From the NCBI GenBank assembly GCA_041485125.1, contig JBGPIT010000197.1, positions 1 through 9,227 on the forward strand: a stretch of 9,227 nt of DNA, in the 5' to 3' direction. Made by a program: the position numbers and the translations under genes. The notes beneath the pieces are model-generated. The model had not been told where the DNA came from. It saw only the letters and a list, made by a program, of their open reading frames with translations, and did no database searches. The stretch comes from JBGPIT01 sp041485125 (lineage in GTDB: Bacteria; Desulfobacterota; Binatia; UTPRO1). Positions 1 to 5,931 of the stretch are shown here, in pieces. How positions within the stretch are numbered: position 1 is the first letter of the stretch; every line of letters starts with the position of its first letter.

Positions 1-921
1 GCCGGCTACATCGGCTCGTGTCTCGACGTGACGCCGCTCAAGCGCGCCGAAGGTGAGCTGGTCCGCGCCCGCGATCACGCGGTCGAGGCGAGCCGGCACA
101 AGTCGGAGTTCCTCGCCAACATGAGCCACGAGATCCGCACGCCGATGAACGTCATCTTCGGCATGACCGAGATCCTGCTCGACACGCCGCTCGACGACGA
201 GCAGCGCGAGTTCGCCTCCACCGTCCGCCGCAGCGCCGAAGGGCTGCTCGAGATCATCAATGACATTCTCGACTTCTCGAAGATCGAGGCCGGCAAGCTC
301 GAGCTCGCGAGCGTGCGCTTCGACTTGGGGAACGTCGTCGAGGACTCGAGCGCGAGCTTCGCGCCGCGGGCGGCGGCGAAGCAGATCGAGCTCGCGACGA
401 CGATCGCCCGCGACGTGCCGCGGGCGCTCGTGGGTGATCCCGGCCGCCTGCGCCAGGTGCTGCTCAACCTGCTCGGCAATGCGATCAAGTTCACCGAACA
501 GGGCGCGATCGTGCTGCACGTCGAGCTCGCCGCGCCGCCCGGCCCCGACGTGCTCTTGCGCGTGACCGTCACCGACACCGGGATCGGCATCCCGCCCGAC
601 GCCATGCACCGGCTCTTCAAGAGCTTCTCGCAGGTCGACGGCTCGATGACGCGCCGGCACGGCGGCACCGGTCTCGGCCTGGCGATCTCGAAGCAGCTCG
701 TCGAGCTGATGGGTGGCGAGATCGGCGTCGAGAGCATCGCGGGGATCGGCAGCACGTTCTGGTTCACCGCTCGCTTCGCGGTCGCGCCGCTCGAGACGGC
801 GACGGTGCCGCCGGCGCCCCCGACGAGCGTGCCGGCATCGACCGGAGGCGCCCGCGCCGGTGGCGCGGCGGCGGTGGACATCACCACGACGTCGGACGCT
901 CACGGCACCCGACCCGACTGA
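1..921 (+). CDS. Sensor histidine kinase, C-terminal part (PAS/PAC end, HisKA, HATPase_c); 5' end outside window
   Basis: The frame is open from base 1, so the gene begins upstream and the GTG at 28 is internal. The 306 residues seen start with a typical end of a PAS/PAC sensor domain (GYIGSCLDVTPLKRAE), followed by a short helix and a HisKA dimerisation domain. The H-box is SHEIRTPMN, with the phospho-accepting His at about residue 43. The HATPase_c domain shows the N-box (LLGNAIKFTE, Asn about 160), the G1 box DTGIGIPP (about 192-199), the F-box region LFKSFSQVD and the G2 box GGTGLGLAIS (about 221-230). By family knowledge it autophosphorylates the His and passes phosphate to a receiver Asp. 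About 50 Pro/Ala/Thr-rich residues follow the ATPase domain, and there is no C-terminal receiver, unlike many hybrid kinases with this type of H-box. The partner is unknown; it may lie upstream. It is convergent with the next gene. Confidence 0.95.
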   Translation, partial: AGYIGSCLDVTPLKRAEGELVRARDHAVEASRHKSEFLANMSHEIRTPMNVIFGMTEILLDTPLDDEQREFASTVRRSAEGLLEIINDILDFSKIEAGKLELASVRFDLGNVVEDSSASFAPRAAAKQIELATTIARDVPRALVGDPGRLRQVLLNLLGNAIKFTEQGAIVLHVELAAPPGPDVLLRVTVTDTGIGIPPDAMHRLFKSFSQVDGSMTRRHGGTGLGLAISKQLVELMGGEIGVESIAGIGSTFWFTARFAVAPLETATVPPAPPTSVPASTGGARAGGAAAVDITTTSDAHGTRPD

Positions 922-960
922 TCGCGGCGGCGAGCGCCGGGCGGAATTGACTCCGCGGCA

Positions 961-1001
961 GACGTCCGGCGTGAGGAGATCAGCTCCTCACACCGAACGT
1001 C
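961..1001. terminator. Strong inverted repeat between convergent genes, likely bidirectional terminator
   Basis: Two 18-nt arms (961-978 gacgtccggcgtgaggag and 984-1001 ctcctcacaccgaacgtc) flank a 5-nt loop. In the minus-strand transcript all 18 positions can pair (16 Watson-Crick plus two G-U). In the plus-strand transcript the same two positions become C-A mismatches. The pairing therefore favours the minus-strand gene, whose stop codon ends 13 nt upstream of the stem in its own direction. No U-tract follows on either side, so it is not a classical intrinsic terminator. A smaller 5-bp hairpin (gcgga / tccgc, 941-956) lies next to it. It could also protect the 3' end of the mRNA. Confidence 0.65.
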
Positions 1002-1014
1002 GCGGGGACGAGCG

Positions 1015-2379
1015 TTACGGCGCGACGACGGTCGACGGCACGCAGAACTCCGTCGGCCTCGTCACCGTGAAATGATCGTGTCCGAACTGATTGTTGATGA
1101 ACACCGGCACGTCGGAATCGATCGACGGGCGGGGTGGGAACGTCGTCGAGGTGTAGCACACGAGGTTGCTCTCGGGATCGATGATGCCCTCGTCGTTCTT
1201 GTCGGCCGCGGCACAGAGCCAGGTCGGCTTCTTGAGATCGGTCGTCAAGGTGCCGAACTGATCACTGACCTCGAGGCCGTCCAAGCGGAAGCGGGCGCGC
1301 TTCAAGCGATGGCACTTGAAGTGATCGATCGTCGGATTGTCGATCGGATCGGGTACGCCGATCAGGCTCTTGTGGCTCGGTACCAGCATCAGCTCGGGCT
1401 TGCTGACGTCCGCGAACATCGTCCCGAACTGGTTGATGATCTCGACCTCTTTGACGGTGTCGAACTTCGGATCGGTCTGGGTGAGGTCGTAGCCGACGAG
1501 GTGCTCGGTGTCATCGACCGCCGTCGGATCCTCGCCGTTCTTGTCGGCCGGGTTGCAGAGCCGCTTGGCACGCTTCAGGGCGACGGTGGTGCCGGGGCCG
1601 AACCGGTCGTCGAGCGTCACGGTGAGCTTCGGGTACGGCTCGCGGCTGAACTCGTAGCACTGGAAGTGGCCCAGCGCCTTGGGAGTCGCCGTGGCCGTCG
1701 GGGTCGGCGTCGCGGTTGCGGTGAGCGTCGCGGTGCGGGTCGCGGTCGGCGTCGGGGTTGAAGTCGGGTTCGGCGTAACCGTGCTCGAGAGCGGGGTCGA
1801 CGTCGTGGTCGGCGTCGGCGTCTTGGTGGCGGTCTTCGTGGGAGTAGGGGTCGTGGTGCTGTACGGCGTCGCGGTCTTGGTCGCCGTCTTGTACGGCGTC
1901 GAGGTCTTGGTTGGCGTCTTCGTACAAGTCGCGGTGGGGTACGGAGTCGCGGTCTTGGTTGCCGTCTTGTACGGCGTTGGGGTCTTGGTCGGCGTCTTCG
2001 TGGGGTTTATGCACGCGGTCGAGTACATGTTCGCGGTCGCGGAGTGGTAATTGCCGTCCGCGCCCTTCACGATCCACTTCAAATTGTTACCGTCGAAGTC
2101 GGTGCAAAAGAGGTTCGCGGCGCTCTGACCCGATATGAAATGCGTCGGTTGGCCCTGGTCGTAGGGCGAAGGGGAGAAAAAGTTCTTTTCGCCGACGGGG
2201 ATATCCAGAGACGACGGATGCTGGTTGTCGTAGCTCCAGCACGCTTTGTAGTGGCCGCTACCGAGATTCTGGACGCAATCGACGTGCGGATAGAGCGGCC
2301 AGGCGTGAGCAGCATTCGGAGCGGCGAGAACGGGGGTGAAGAGCGCGAGGGCGACAACGGCGAATAGCAGCTTCCGCAT
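1015..2379 (-). CDS. Secreted protein with Thr/Pro/Lys-rich linker and four-fold Cys-containing C-terminal repeat
   Basis: This is a 454-residue exported protein of unknown function. The start is the ATG at 2377-2379: it has a GGAGGA ribosome site 8 nt upstream and opens directly into a Sec signal peptide (MRKLLFAVVALALF, likely cut after AHA at residue 26). The frame extends 31 codons further upstream, but that part is not signal-like. Residues 27-125 form a globular domain with four Cys and many aromatic residues. Residues about 126-234 are a linker of TPT, TKT, TPY and TAT units, probably extended and possibly glycosylated. Residues about 238-450 hold two tandem units of about 100-115 residues, each made of two halves with the pattern H(F/L)xCY ... 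(D/N)(Q/R)FG ... KPxxLCxP. The halves carry DRFG, NQFG, DQFG and NQFG. The repeat resembles uncharacterised domains I recall from metagenome-derived deltaproteobacterial proteins; no activity is known. No anchor or sorting signal is visible at the C-terminus. Confidence 0.88.
   Translation of the reverse strand: MRKLLFAVVALALFTPVLAAPNAAHAWPLYPHVDCVQNLGSGHYKACWSYDNQHPSSLDIPVGEKNFFSPSPYDQGQPTHFISGQSAANLFCTDFDGNNLKWIVKGADGNYHSATANMYSTACINPTKTPTKTPTPYKTATKTATPYPTATCTKTPTKTSTPYKTATKTATPYSTTTPTPTKTATKTPTPTTTSTPLSSTVTPNPTSTPTPTATRTATLTATATPTPTATATPKALGHFQCYEFSREPYPKLTVTLDDRFGPGTTVALKRAKRLCNPADKNGEDPTAVDDTEHLVGYDLTQTDPKFDTVKEVEIINQFGTMFADVSKPELMLVPSHKSLIGVPDPIDNPTIDHFKCHRLKRARFRLDGLEVSDQFGTLTTDLKKPTWLCAAADKNDEGIIDPESNLVCYTSTTFPPRPSIDSDVPVFINNQFGHDHFTVTRPTEFCVPSTVVAP
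1681..2004 (-). repeat. Low-complexity coding repeat for the Thr/Pro/Lys linker
   Basis: About 320 bp built from short degenerate units (ggcgtcttggtc / gtcgcggt types on the + strand) that encode TPTKTPT, TPYKTATKT and TATATPT motifs inside the secreted-protein gene. The part nearer the C-terminus is simpler (TPTPTATATPT); the part nearer the N-terminus contains Tyr and Lys. It lies within a continuous reading frame, so it is a protein linker and not an intergenic array. Confidence 0.9.
1861..2001 (-). repeat. 78-nt tandem duplication within the linker
   Basis: Bases 1861-1923 and 1939-2001 match at 58 of 63 positions, offset by 78 nt. This encodes the 13-residue motif TPYKTATKTATPY twice, 26 residues apart. 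Four of the five differences are C/T or A/G transitions and most are silent or conservative, which suggests a fairly recent in-frame expansion of the linker. The offset is a multiple of three, so the frame is kept. Confidence 0.85.
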
Positions 2380-2387
2380 GAGGTGGG

Positions 2388-2393
2388 TCCTCC
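2388..2393 (-). promoter_or_regulatory. Ribosome binding site that fixes the start of the secreted repeat protein
   Basis: On the minus strand the sequence is GGAGGA, then 8 nt, then ATG at 2379. It is the clearest Shine-Dalgarno sequence in the window and supports the ATG at 2379 over the longer frame, whose start is at 2472. Confidence 0.8.
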
Positions 2394-2431
2394 AGGTGAC
2401 ACGCACAGGTCGAGGCCAATTCGGACGCTCG

Positions 2432-2460
2432 TGGGTAACCGAATACAACGCAAACGTCAA
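2432..2460 (-). promoter_or_regulatory. Candidate sigma-70-type promoter for the secreted repeat protein (weak)
   Basis: On the minus strand TTGACG (2455-2460) is followed after 17 nt by TACCCA (2432-2437). The -35 matches the consensus at 5 of 6 positions, but the -10 is poor. It lies in the AT-rich island and would give a leader of about 45 nt with the ribosome site inside it. Other starts in the same AT-rich island are possible. Confidence 0.25.
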
Positions 2461-2504
2461 TGAAAAACGCATAGAAACAATAAGAAATTCCGTATGCTAT
2501 AGGG

Positions 2505-2525
2505 TCTGCGCCGTTTTGGCGCAGA
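2505..2525. promoter_or_regulatory. Perfect 8-bp inverted repeat at the edge of the AT-rich island
   Basis: The arms tctgcgcc (2505-2512) and ggcgcaga (2518-2525) pair perfectly around the loop gtttt. In plus-strand RNA the stem can extend two more pairs through a G-U. It lies about 45 bp upstream of the candidate -35 box of the minus-strand gene. It may be an operator for a dimeric regulator or a terminator stem. No T-tract follows in either direction, so I cannot decide between these. Confidence 0.4.
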
Positions 2526-2863
2526 TCGACAGCTTCTGTGGGGTGAGAAGGATCGTCCATCGGTCCCCGACCCGACGGCATCGTAACCGCGTCCAGACGC
2601 GACCGTACTACCCCGTCTCGCGGCGTGGTGAATCGAGCCAACGCTGCGGTGCTCGCCCGCCGGGCTGAAACCCGCGATGCGGACGACCAGAACGGTGAGG
2701 CGCGCCCTCACCGCGCTCTTCGAGTCGCACCACCTGGCGCTGGGCCGCGCGACCCGGACGCTCTCTCGGGCGCCGGCACGATCACGCCACCGCGCCGTGG
2801 CTCGACGTCTACCGTCGGTCTGACGGCGTGAGTCGGCGCGGACGCGATCGTTTACGATACGAC

Positions 2864-2893
2864 GGTGGTATGTCGCCCGTTGCGGGCACCACC
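2864..2893. other. Bulged hairpin upstream of the small exported-protein gene
   Basis: Outer arms ggtggt (2864-2869) and accacc (2888-2893) enclose an inner stem gcccg / cgggc with loop ttg (2875-2887). A 5-nt bulge sits on the left side only. This gives 11 base pairs in total, ending about 22 bp upstream of the candidate -35 box of the + strand gene. It could be a terminator stem or a regulator site; neither role is shown by the sequence. Confidence 0.35.
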
Positions 2894-2915
2894 AGCTCGG
2901 CACCATACGTACGCG

Positions 2916-2945
2916 TTCATACGGATGGCGGTTCCACCGTATTAT
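2916..2945 (+). promoter_or_regulatory. Candidate promoter for the exported protein/metalloprotease unit
   Basis: TTCATA (2916-2921, 4 of 6 matches to -35) is followed after 18 nt by TATTAT (2940-2945, 4 of 6 matches to -10), in a local AT-rich patch. Transcription would begin near 2952, only about 14 nt before the chosen ATG at 2966. It would exclude the longer reading frame starting at 2828. Confidence 0.4.
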
Positions 2946-2965
2946 ACGCTTTATCGTCTTTTGTA

Positions 2966-3559
2966 ATGCGTGACTGTTGCCGTCGCGATGTGCTCGTCTC
3001 GAGTTTTTTCGCGATCGCGTTGGCGTGGGCCGTGCCGCGTCCCGCCGCGGCGACGACGATCCTCGCGTTGGACGTCCCCGAGCTCGAGCGGTGCGCCGAG
3101 CGAATCTTCGTCGGTCGTGTCGCGGACGTGCAGCTCGGCTTCGACGAGCAGGGCATGCCGGTCGCGTGGACGACGTTCGCGATCGAGCAATCCTTGAAGG
3201 GCGTCACCGGCGCGCGCGTGACGATCAAGCAGCTCCGCTCGGGGCAGGCGACGCAGCCGGGTGCGCTCTTCCGGGTGCCGGCCATGCCGGCATACACCCG
3301 CGGGGAGAAGGTCCTGCTCTTTCTTCATCAAGACAGCGTCCTCGGCTTCACGAGTCCGGTCGGGCTCGGGCAGGGCGCCTTCCGCGTTCGCGGCAACGGC
3401 GACGACGCGCTGGTCGAGAACGACGTCGGGAACGCGAACGTCGCGCCCGGAGTCGCGCCGGCCTCGGCGGCCGCGCCGCGCCGCGCACAGCGCGCGGTGC
3501 GGACGTTGAGGCTCAGTGACCTCGTCGCACACGTGCACGCAGCGCACGGCGCGCGCTGA
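2966..3559 (+). CDS. Small exported beta-rich protein, companion of the downstream metalloprotease
   Basis: A 197-residue protein of unknown function. The ATG at 2966 is chosen because it opens into a signal peptide (MRDCCRRDVLVSSFFAIALA, likely cut after AAA at residue 29), and because a candidate -10 box lies 20 nt upstream. The frame continues to a GTG at 2828, but that part is not protein-like. No ribosome site is visible, so the start is less certain than the frame. The mature core alternates short beta-type segments: ERIFVGRVADVQ (about 45-56), WTTFAIEQSLKG (68-79), PAMPAYTRGEKVLLFL (105-120) and GLGQGAFRV (133-141). An Ala/Pro-rich stretch and a short C-terminal helix (LRLSDLVAHVHAAH) follow. 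There are no Cys after the signal peptide and no catalytic motif I recognise. I recall similar proteins preceding matrixin-like genes in related genomes, but this is unchecked memory. Its stop overlaps the next start (TGATG), so the two are probably co-translated. It could be a chaperone, inhibitor or anchor for the protease. Confidence 0.82.
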   Translation: MRDCCRRDVLVSSFFAIALAWAVPRPAAATTILALDVPELERCAERIFVGRVADVQLGFDEQGMPVAWTTFAIEQSLKGVTGARVTIKQLRSGQATQPGALFRVPAMPAYTRGEKVLLFLHQDSVLGFTSPVGLGQGAFRVRGNGDDALVENDVGNANVAPGVAPASAAAPRRAQRAVRTLRLSDLVAHVHAAHGAR

Positions 3560-5715
3560 TGCGGGCGCGCGCCGCCGCGGCTCGGAGCGTCGTGCCGGCG
3601 CTCGCGCTCGTGGTGGGGCTGAGCGCGTCGACCGCCCATGCCGTCGGCGCGCTGATCGTGAACGGTGGCGGCGCGCCGCTGGTGTGGTCGGGGCCGGTGC
3701 CGTGGAACCCCGACCGCGGCACGCTCGGCGTGCTCGACAACGCCGCCGCCGTCGAGCTCGTCGACTCGACGCTGGCGGCGTGGGAAGCAGTCGCGACGGC
3801 GGACGTCAGCTTCGTCGCCGGCGCGCCGCTCGCCGCCGACGTCACGGCCGCGAACGTCAGCGGCTACGTCGGCGTCTGCGGTGACGGCATCAGCCCGGTC
3901 GTCTTCGACACCGACGGCAGCATCACCGACGCGCTTTTCGGTAGCGGCGCCTCGAGCTCGATCCTCGGCTTTGCCGGTCCGGAGTGCGGGAGCTACCTGC
4001 CGCCACGGATCACCGAGGCATCGGCCGTCCTCAACGGCAAGTTCATCGACGGTATCGCGAGCGCCGGCAATCCCGAGATCGACCTCGACGACTTCGCCGG
4101 GGTCGTCGTCCACGAGCTCGGTCACTATCTCAATCTCGACCACTCGCAGATCAACGTGCTCGAGGCATTCGACTCGACCCACGCCGACGACGACACGATC
4201 GCGACGATGTTCCCGATCCTGGTGAACGGGAGGGCCGCGCTGACGCTCGCGCGCGACGACGAGGTCTCGCTCGCGATGCTTTATCCGGCGTCCGACTTCG
4301 CGGCGACCACCGGTGCGATCACCGGCCAGGTGCTGTGGAGCGACGGCGCGACGCCGTTTCAAGGCGCGTACGTGATCGCGCGGAACGTCGCCGACCCGCG
4401 TCACGACGCGATCGGGTTCGGGTCCGGCGCGCGCTACTATCCGAACAACCCCGGCGGGCCGGCGCCCGCCGAGCTCACCGGCGCCTACGAGCTCTGCGGT
4501 TTGACCCCGGGCGCGAGCTATACCGTCGAGATCGAGCCGGTGAACGCGCGCTTCACCGCCGGCTCGAGTGTGGGGCCGTTCGATACGCCGGTGACGCTGC
4601 CGGGACCGTCCGAGTTCTGGAGCGGCACGGACGAGGCGGCGACGTCACCGCCCGACGATCCCGATGCGCCGGGTGTCCCGATCGCGATCGAGGCCGGCAG
4701 CGTCGTGCCTGGTGTCGACGTGATCTTGAACTGGATGCCGTCGCTTGCGTACGACGCCTGCGAAGGCGCGGTCGCGATCGGCGCGCTGCCCTTCACCGCG
4801 AGCGTCGACACGACCAACGCCACGAGCGCCGGCGGCGATCCAGTCCAGGCGTGCACCACCTCGGGCCGGAACGGGCACAGCGTCTGGTATCGACTGATCG
4901 CGCCCGGCGACGGCGTCCTCACGGTCTCGACGGCGGGAAGCAGCTACGACACGGTCGTCTCGGTCCACACCGGCAGCTGCGGTGCGCTCGCCGCCGTCGC
5001 GTGCGGCGACGACGGCGCGGGCCTGCAGTCCCAGCTCGCGTTTCCGGTCTCGTCGGGAACGCCCTACCTCATCGAGGTGACGGCGTACGGCACGGGCCCC
5101 GGTGGCACGCTCGCCCTCCAGGTCGCGCTCGACCGGGCCGCGAGCGCGCGGTGCAATGCGGCGGCGCCCGGGACGTGCATTCCGGGCCGCGGCTATCCGC
5201 GTACCGATTGCATCGCGGAGTGGCTGGTCGAGCCGACGCCAGCGCTCGTCCCCGCGAGGTCGGCAGCGGTGCAGGTTCCCGACTACCGCGTGACCTGCGT
5301 CGACGGCGACGCGCGCTGCGACTTCGACGGTGCCGTCGGCGCCAACGGCCGCTGCACCTTCCACCTCGCGCTCTGCCTCGACAACAGCGACCCGCGTGCG
5401 GCCCTCGCCGGCTGCAGCGCGACGACGGTCGCGAGCTACGAGCTGAAGCGACCGCGTCGCTTGCGCCCGAGAAATGCCGTCGACCTCGCGAACGCGACCG
5501 CGATCCTCGACGCGGTCGCCGCGCTCGCCGCGCTGCCGGGCGGCGTTGCGGGCAACACCGTCACGTTCGCGCCCGGCGCCGCCCCGGCGGACGCGTGCAC
5601 GAGATTCGTGTCGATCACCGTCCCGCGTGGGGCGCGAACGATTCGCAGCAAGGTGACGACGATCGATCGCAAGCGCGACATCGACGAGCTCCGTTTGACC
5701 TGTGCGGCGCCGTAG
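3559..5715 (+). CDS. Exported matrixin-type zinc metalloprotease with regulatory-like, PPC-like and Cys-rich C-terminal domains
   Basis: A 718-residue exported protein. The ATG overlaps the preceding stop by one base (TGATG), which implies translational coupling; no ribosome site is visible. The signal peptide ends at AHA (residue 28). The metzincin zinc motif HELGHYLNLDH spans 185-195: ligands His185, His189 and His195, and catalytic base Glu186. The probable Met-turn is TIATMFP (Met217), followed by the DDEVSLAMLYP segment (233-243) usual at the end of M10 matrixin domains. The Gly normally found three residues after the second His is Asn192. Residues about 252-327 read like a carboxypeptidase-regulatory/CNA-B beta-sandwich (ITGQVLWSDG ... 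GAYELCGLTPGASYTVEIEP). Residues about 400-524 resemble a pre-peptidase C-terminal (PPC) jelly-roll (SVWYRLIAPGDGVLTVST). Residues 532-718 contain ten Cys and probably form a disulfide-rich domain that I cannot name. It probably cuts proteins outside the cytoplasm; the substrate is unknown. Confidence 0.92.
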   Translation: MRARAAAARSVVPALALVVGLSASTAHAVGALIVNGGGAPLVWSGPVPWNPDRGTLGVLDNAAAVELVDSTLAAWEAVATADVSFVAGAPLAADVTAANVSGYVGVCGDGISPVVFDTDGSITDALFGSGASSSILGFAGPECGSYLPPRITEASAVLNGKFIDGIASAGNPEIDLDDFAGVVVHELGHYLNLDHSQINVLEAFDSTHADDDTIATMFPILVNGRAALTLARDDEVSLAMLYPASDFAATTGAITGQVLWSDGATPFQGAYVIARNVADPRHDAIGFGSGARYYPNNPGGPAPAELTGAYELCGLTPGASYTVEIEPVNARFTAGSSVGPFDTPVTLPGPSEFWSGTDEAATSPPDDPDAPGVPIAIEAGSVVPGVDVILNWMPSLAYDACEGAVAIGALPFTASVDTTNATSAGGDPVQACTTSGRNGHSVWYRLIAPGDGVLTVSTAGSSYDTVVSVHTGSCGALAAVACGDDGAGLQSQLAFPVSSGTPYLIEVTAYGTGPGGTLALQVALDRAASARCNAAAPGTCIPGRGYPRTDCIAEWLVEPTPALVPARSAAVQVPDYRVTCVDGDARCDFDGAVGANGRCTFHLALCLDNSDPRAALAGCSATTVASYELKRPRRLRPRNAVDLANATAILDAVAALAALPGGVAGNTVTFAPGAAPADACTRFVSITVPRGARTIRSKVTTIDRKRDIDELRLTCAAP

Positions 5716-5775
5716 TCGTTGCGGCGGGCGGCGTCGGCAATCACCTGAGAACGCGATCGGTGAACACCCGCGTCT

Positions 5776-5796
5776 TTCTCCGCGAAGCGGGGAGAA
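5776..5796 (+). terminator. Bulged hairpin after the metalloprotease gene, possible terminator
   Basis: The stem has ttct (5776-5779) and ccgc (5780-5783) pairing with gcgg (5787-5790) and agaa (5793-5796). The loop is gaa, with a two-base gg bulge. It starts 61 nt after the metalloprotease stop. No U-tract follows, so the terminator role is tentative; the larger palindrome downstream is an alternative. Confidence 0.3.
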
Positions 5797-5830
5797 GGGG
5801 CTCACGTCCACACGCGATGCCACGCGGACC

Positions 5831-5877
5831 CGATTCGTCTAGGTTGGGCGCGGCATGCGCCCCGCCAAGTCGAATCG
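5831..5877. repeat. 47-nt imperfect palindrome, strong hairpin between metalloprotease and small CxxC gene
   Basis: Two 21-nt arms (5831-5851 and 5857-5877) flank a 5-nt loop, ggcat. Seventeen positions pair by Watson-Crick and one by G-U; the only mismatches are T-T, A-A and T-C. The outer arms are cgattcg and cgaatcg, the inner arms gggcgc and gcgccc. It lies 115 nt after the metalloprotease stop and 54 nt before the GTG of the next gene. It may terminate the upstream transcript, form a structured leader for the small gene, or be one copy of a dispersed palindromic element. No second copy is in this window and no T-tract follows. Confidence 0.6.
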
Positions 5878-5931
5878 CGTACCGTGCTCGAGCGAGGGCG
5901 GGCTTTGCCGCGCGCATATGGAGCGTCGCGC

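Larger units (their letters stand above)
2380..2965. other. Intergenic region between divergent genes; no recognisable gene
   Basis: These 586 bp lie between the starts of two divergently transcribed exported-protein genes. Bases about 2440-2500 are AT-rich compared with everything around them, as expected for a promoter region. Bases about 2530-2860 are GC-rich, but no open frame there gives a recognisable protein. The best short frame (ATG 2677 to TGA 2823, 48 residues, Arg-rich) has no ribosome site and no family I recognise. The region holds two hairpins and two candidate promoters, listed separately. The stretch could contain a decayed gene or a small RNA; nothing seen proves either. Confidence 0.6.

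Noticed and set aside
1681..2004. Possible CRISPR or intergenic tandem array
   Set aside because: Units are short, degenerate and in frame within a secreted-protein gene; there are no spacers of constant length and no cas genes.
1679..2050. Plus-strand frame rich in Val/Gly (VAVGVGVAVAV pattern)
   Set aside because: It is the exact antisense of the Thr/Pro linker repeat; its composition comes from the repeat codons, and the minus-strand gene has a signal peptide and ribosome site.
2677..2823. Short Arg-rich frame of 48 residues, faintly like the start of a sigma-factor region 2
   Set aside because: The resemblance rests on a few residues, there is no ribosome site, and the frame is too short to support a call.
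5844..5859. Possible sigma-54 promoter (TTGGGC ... ATGC)
   Set aside because: The GG to GC spacing is one base short of the required 10, and the bases belong to the palindrome at 5831-5877.
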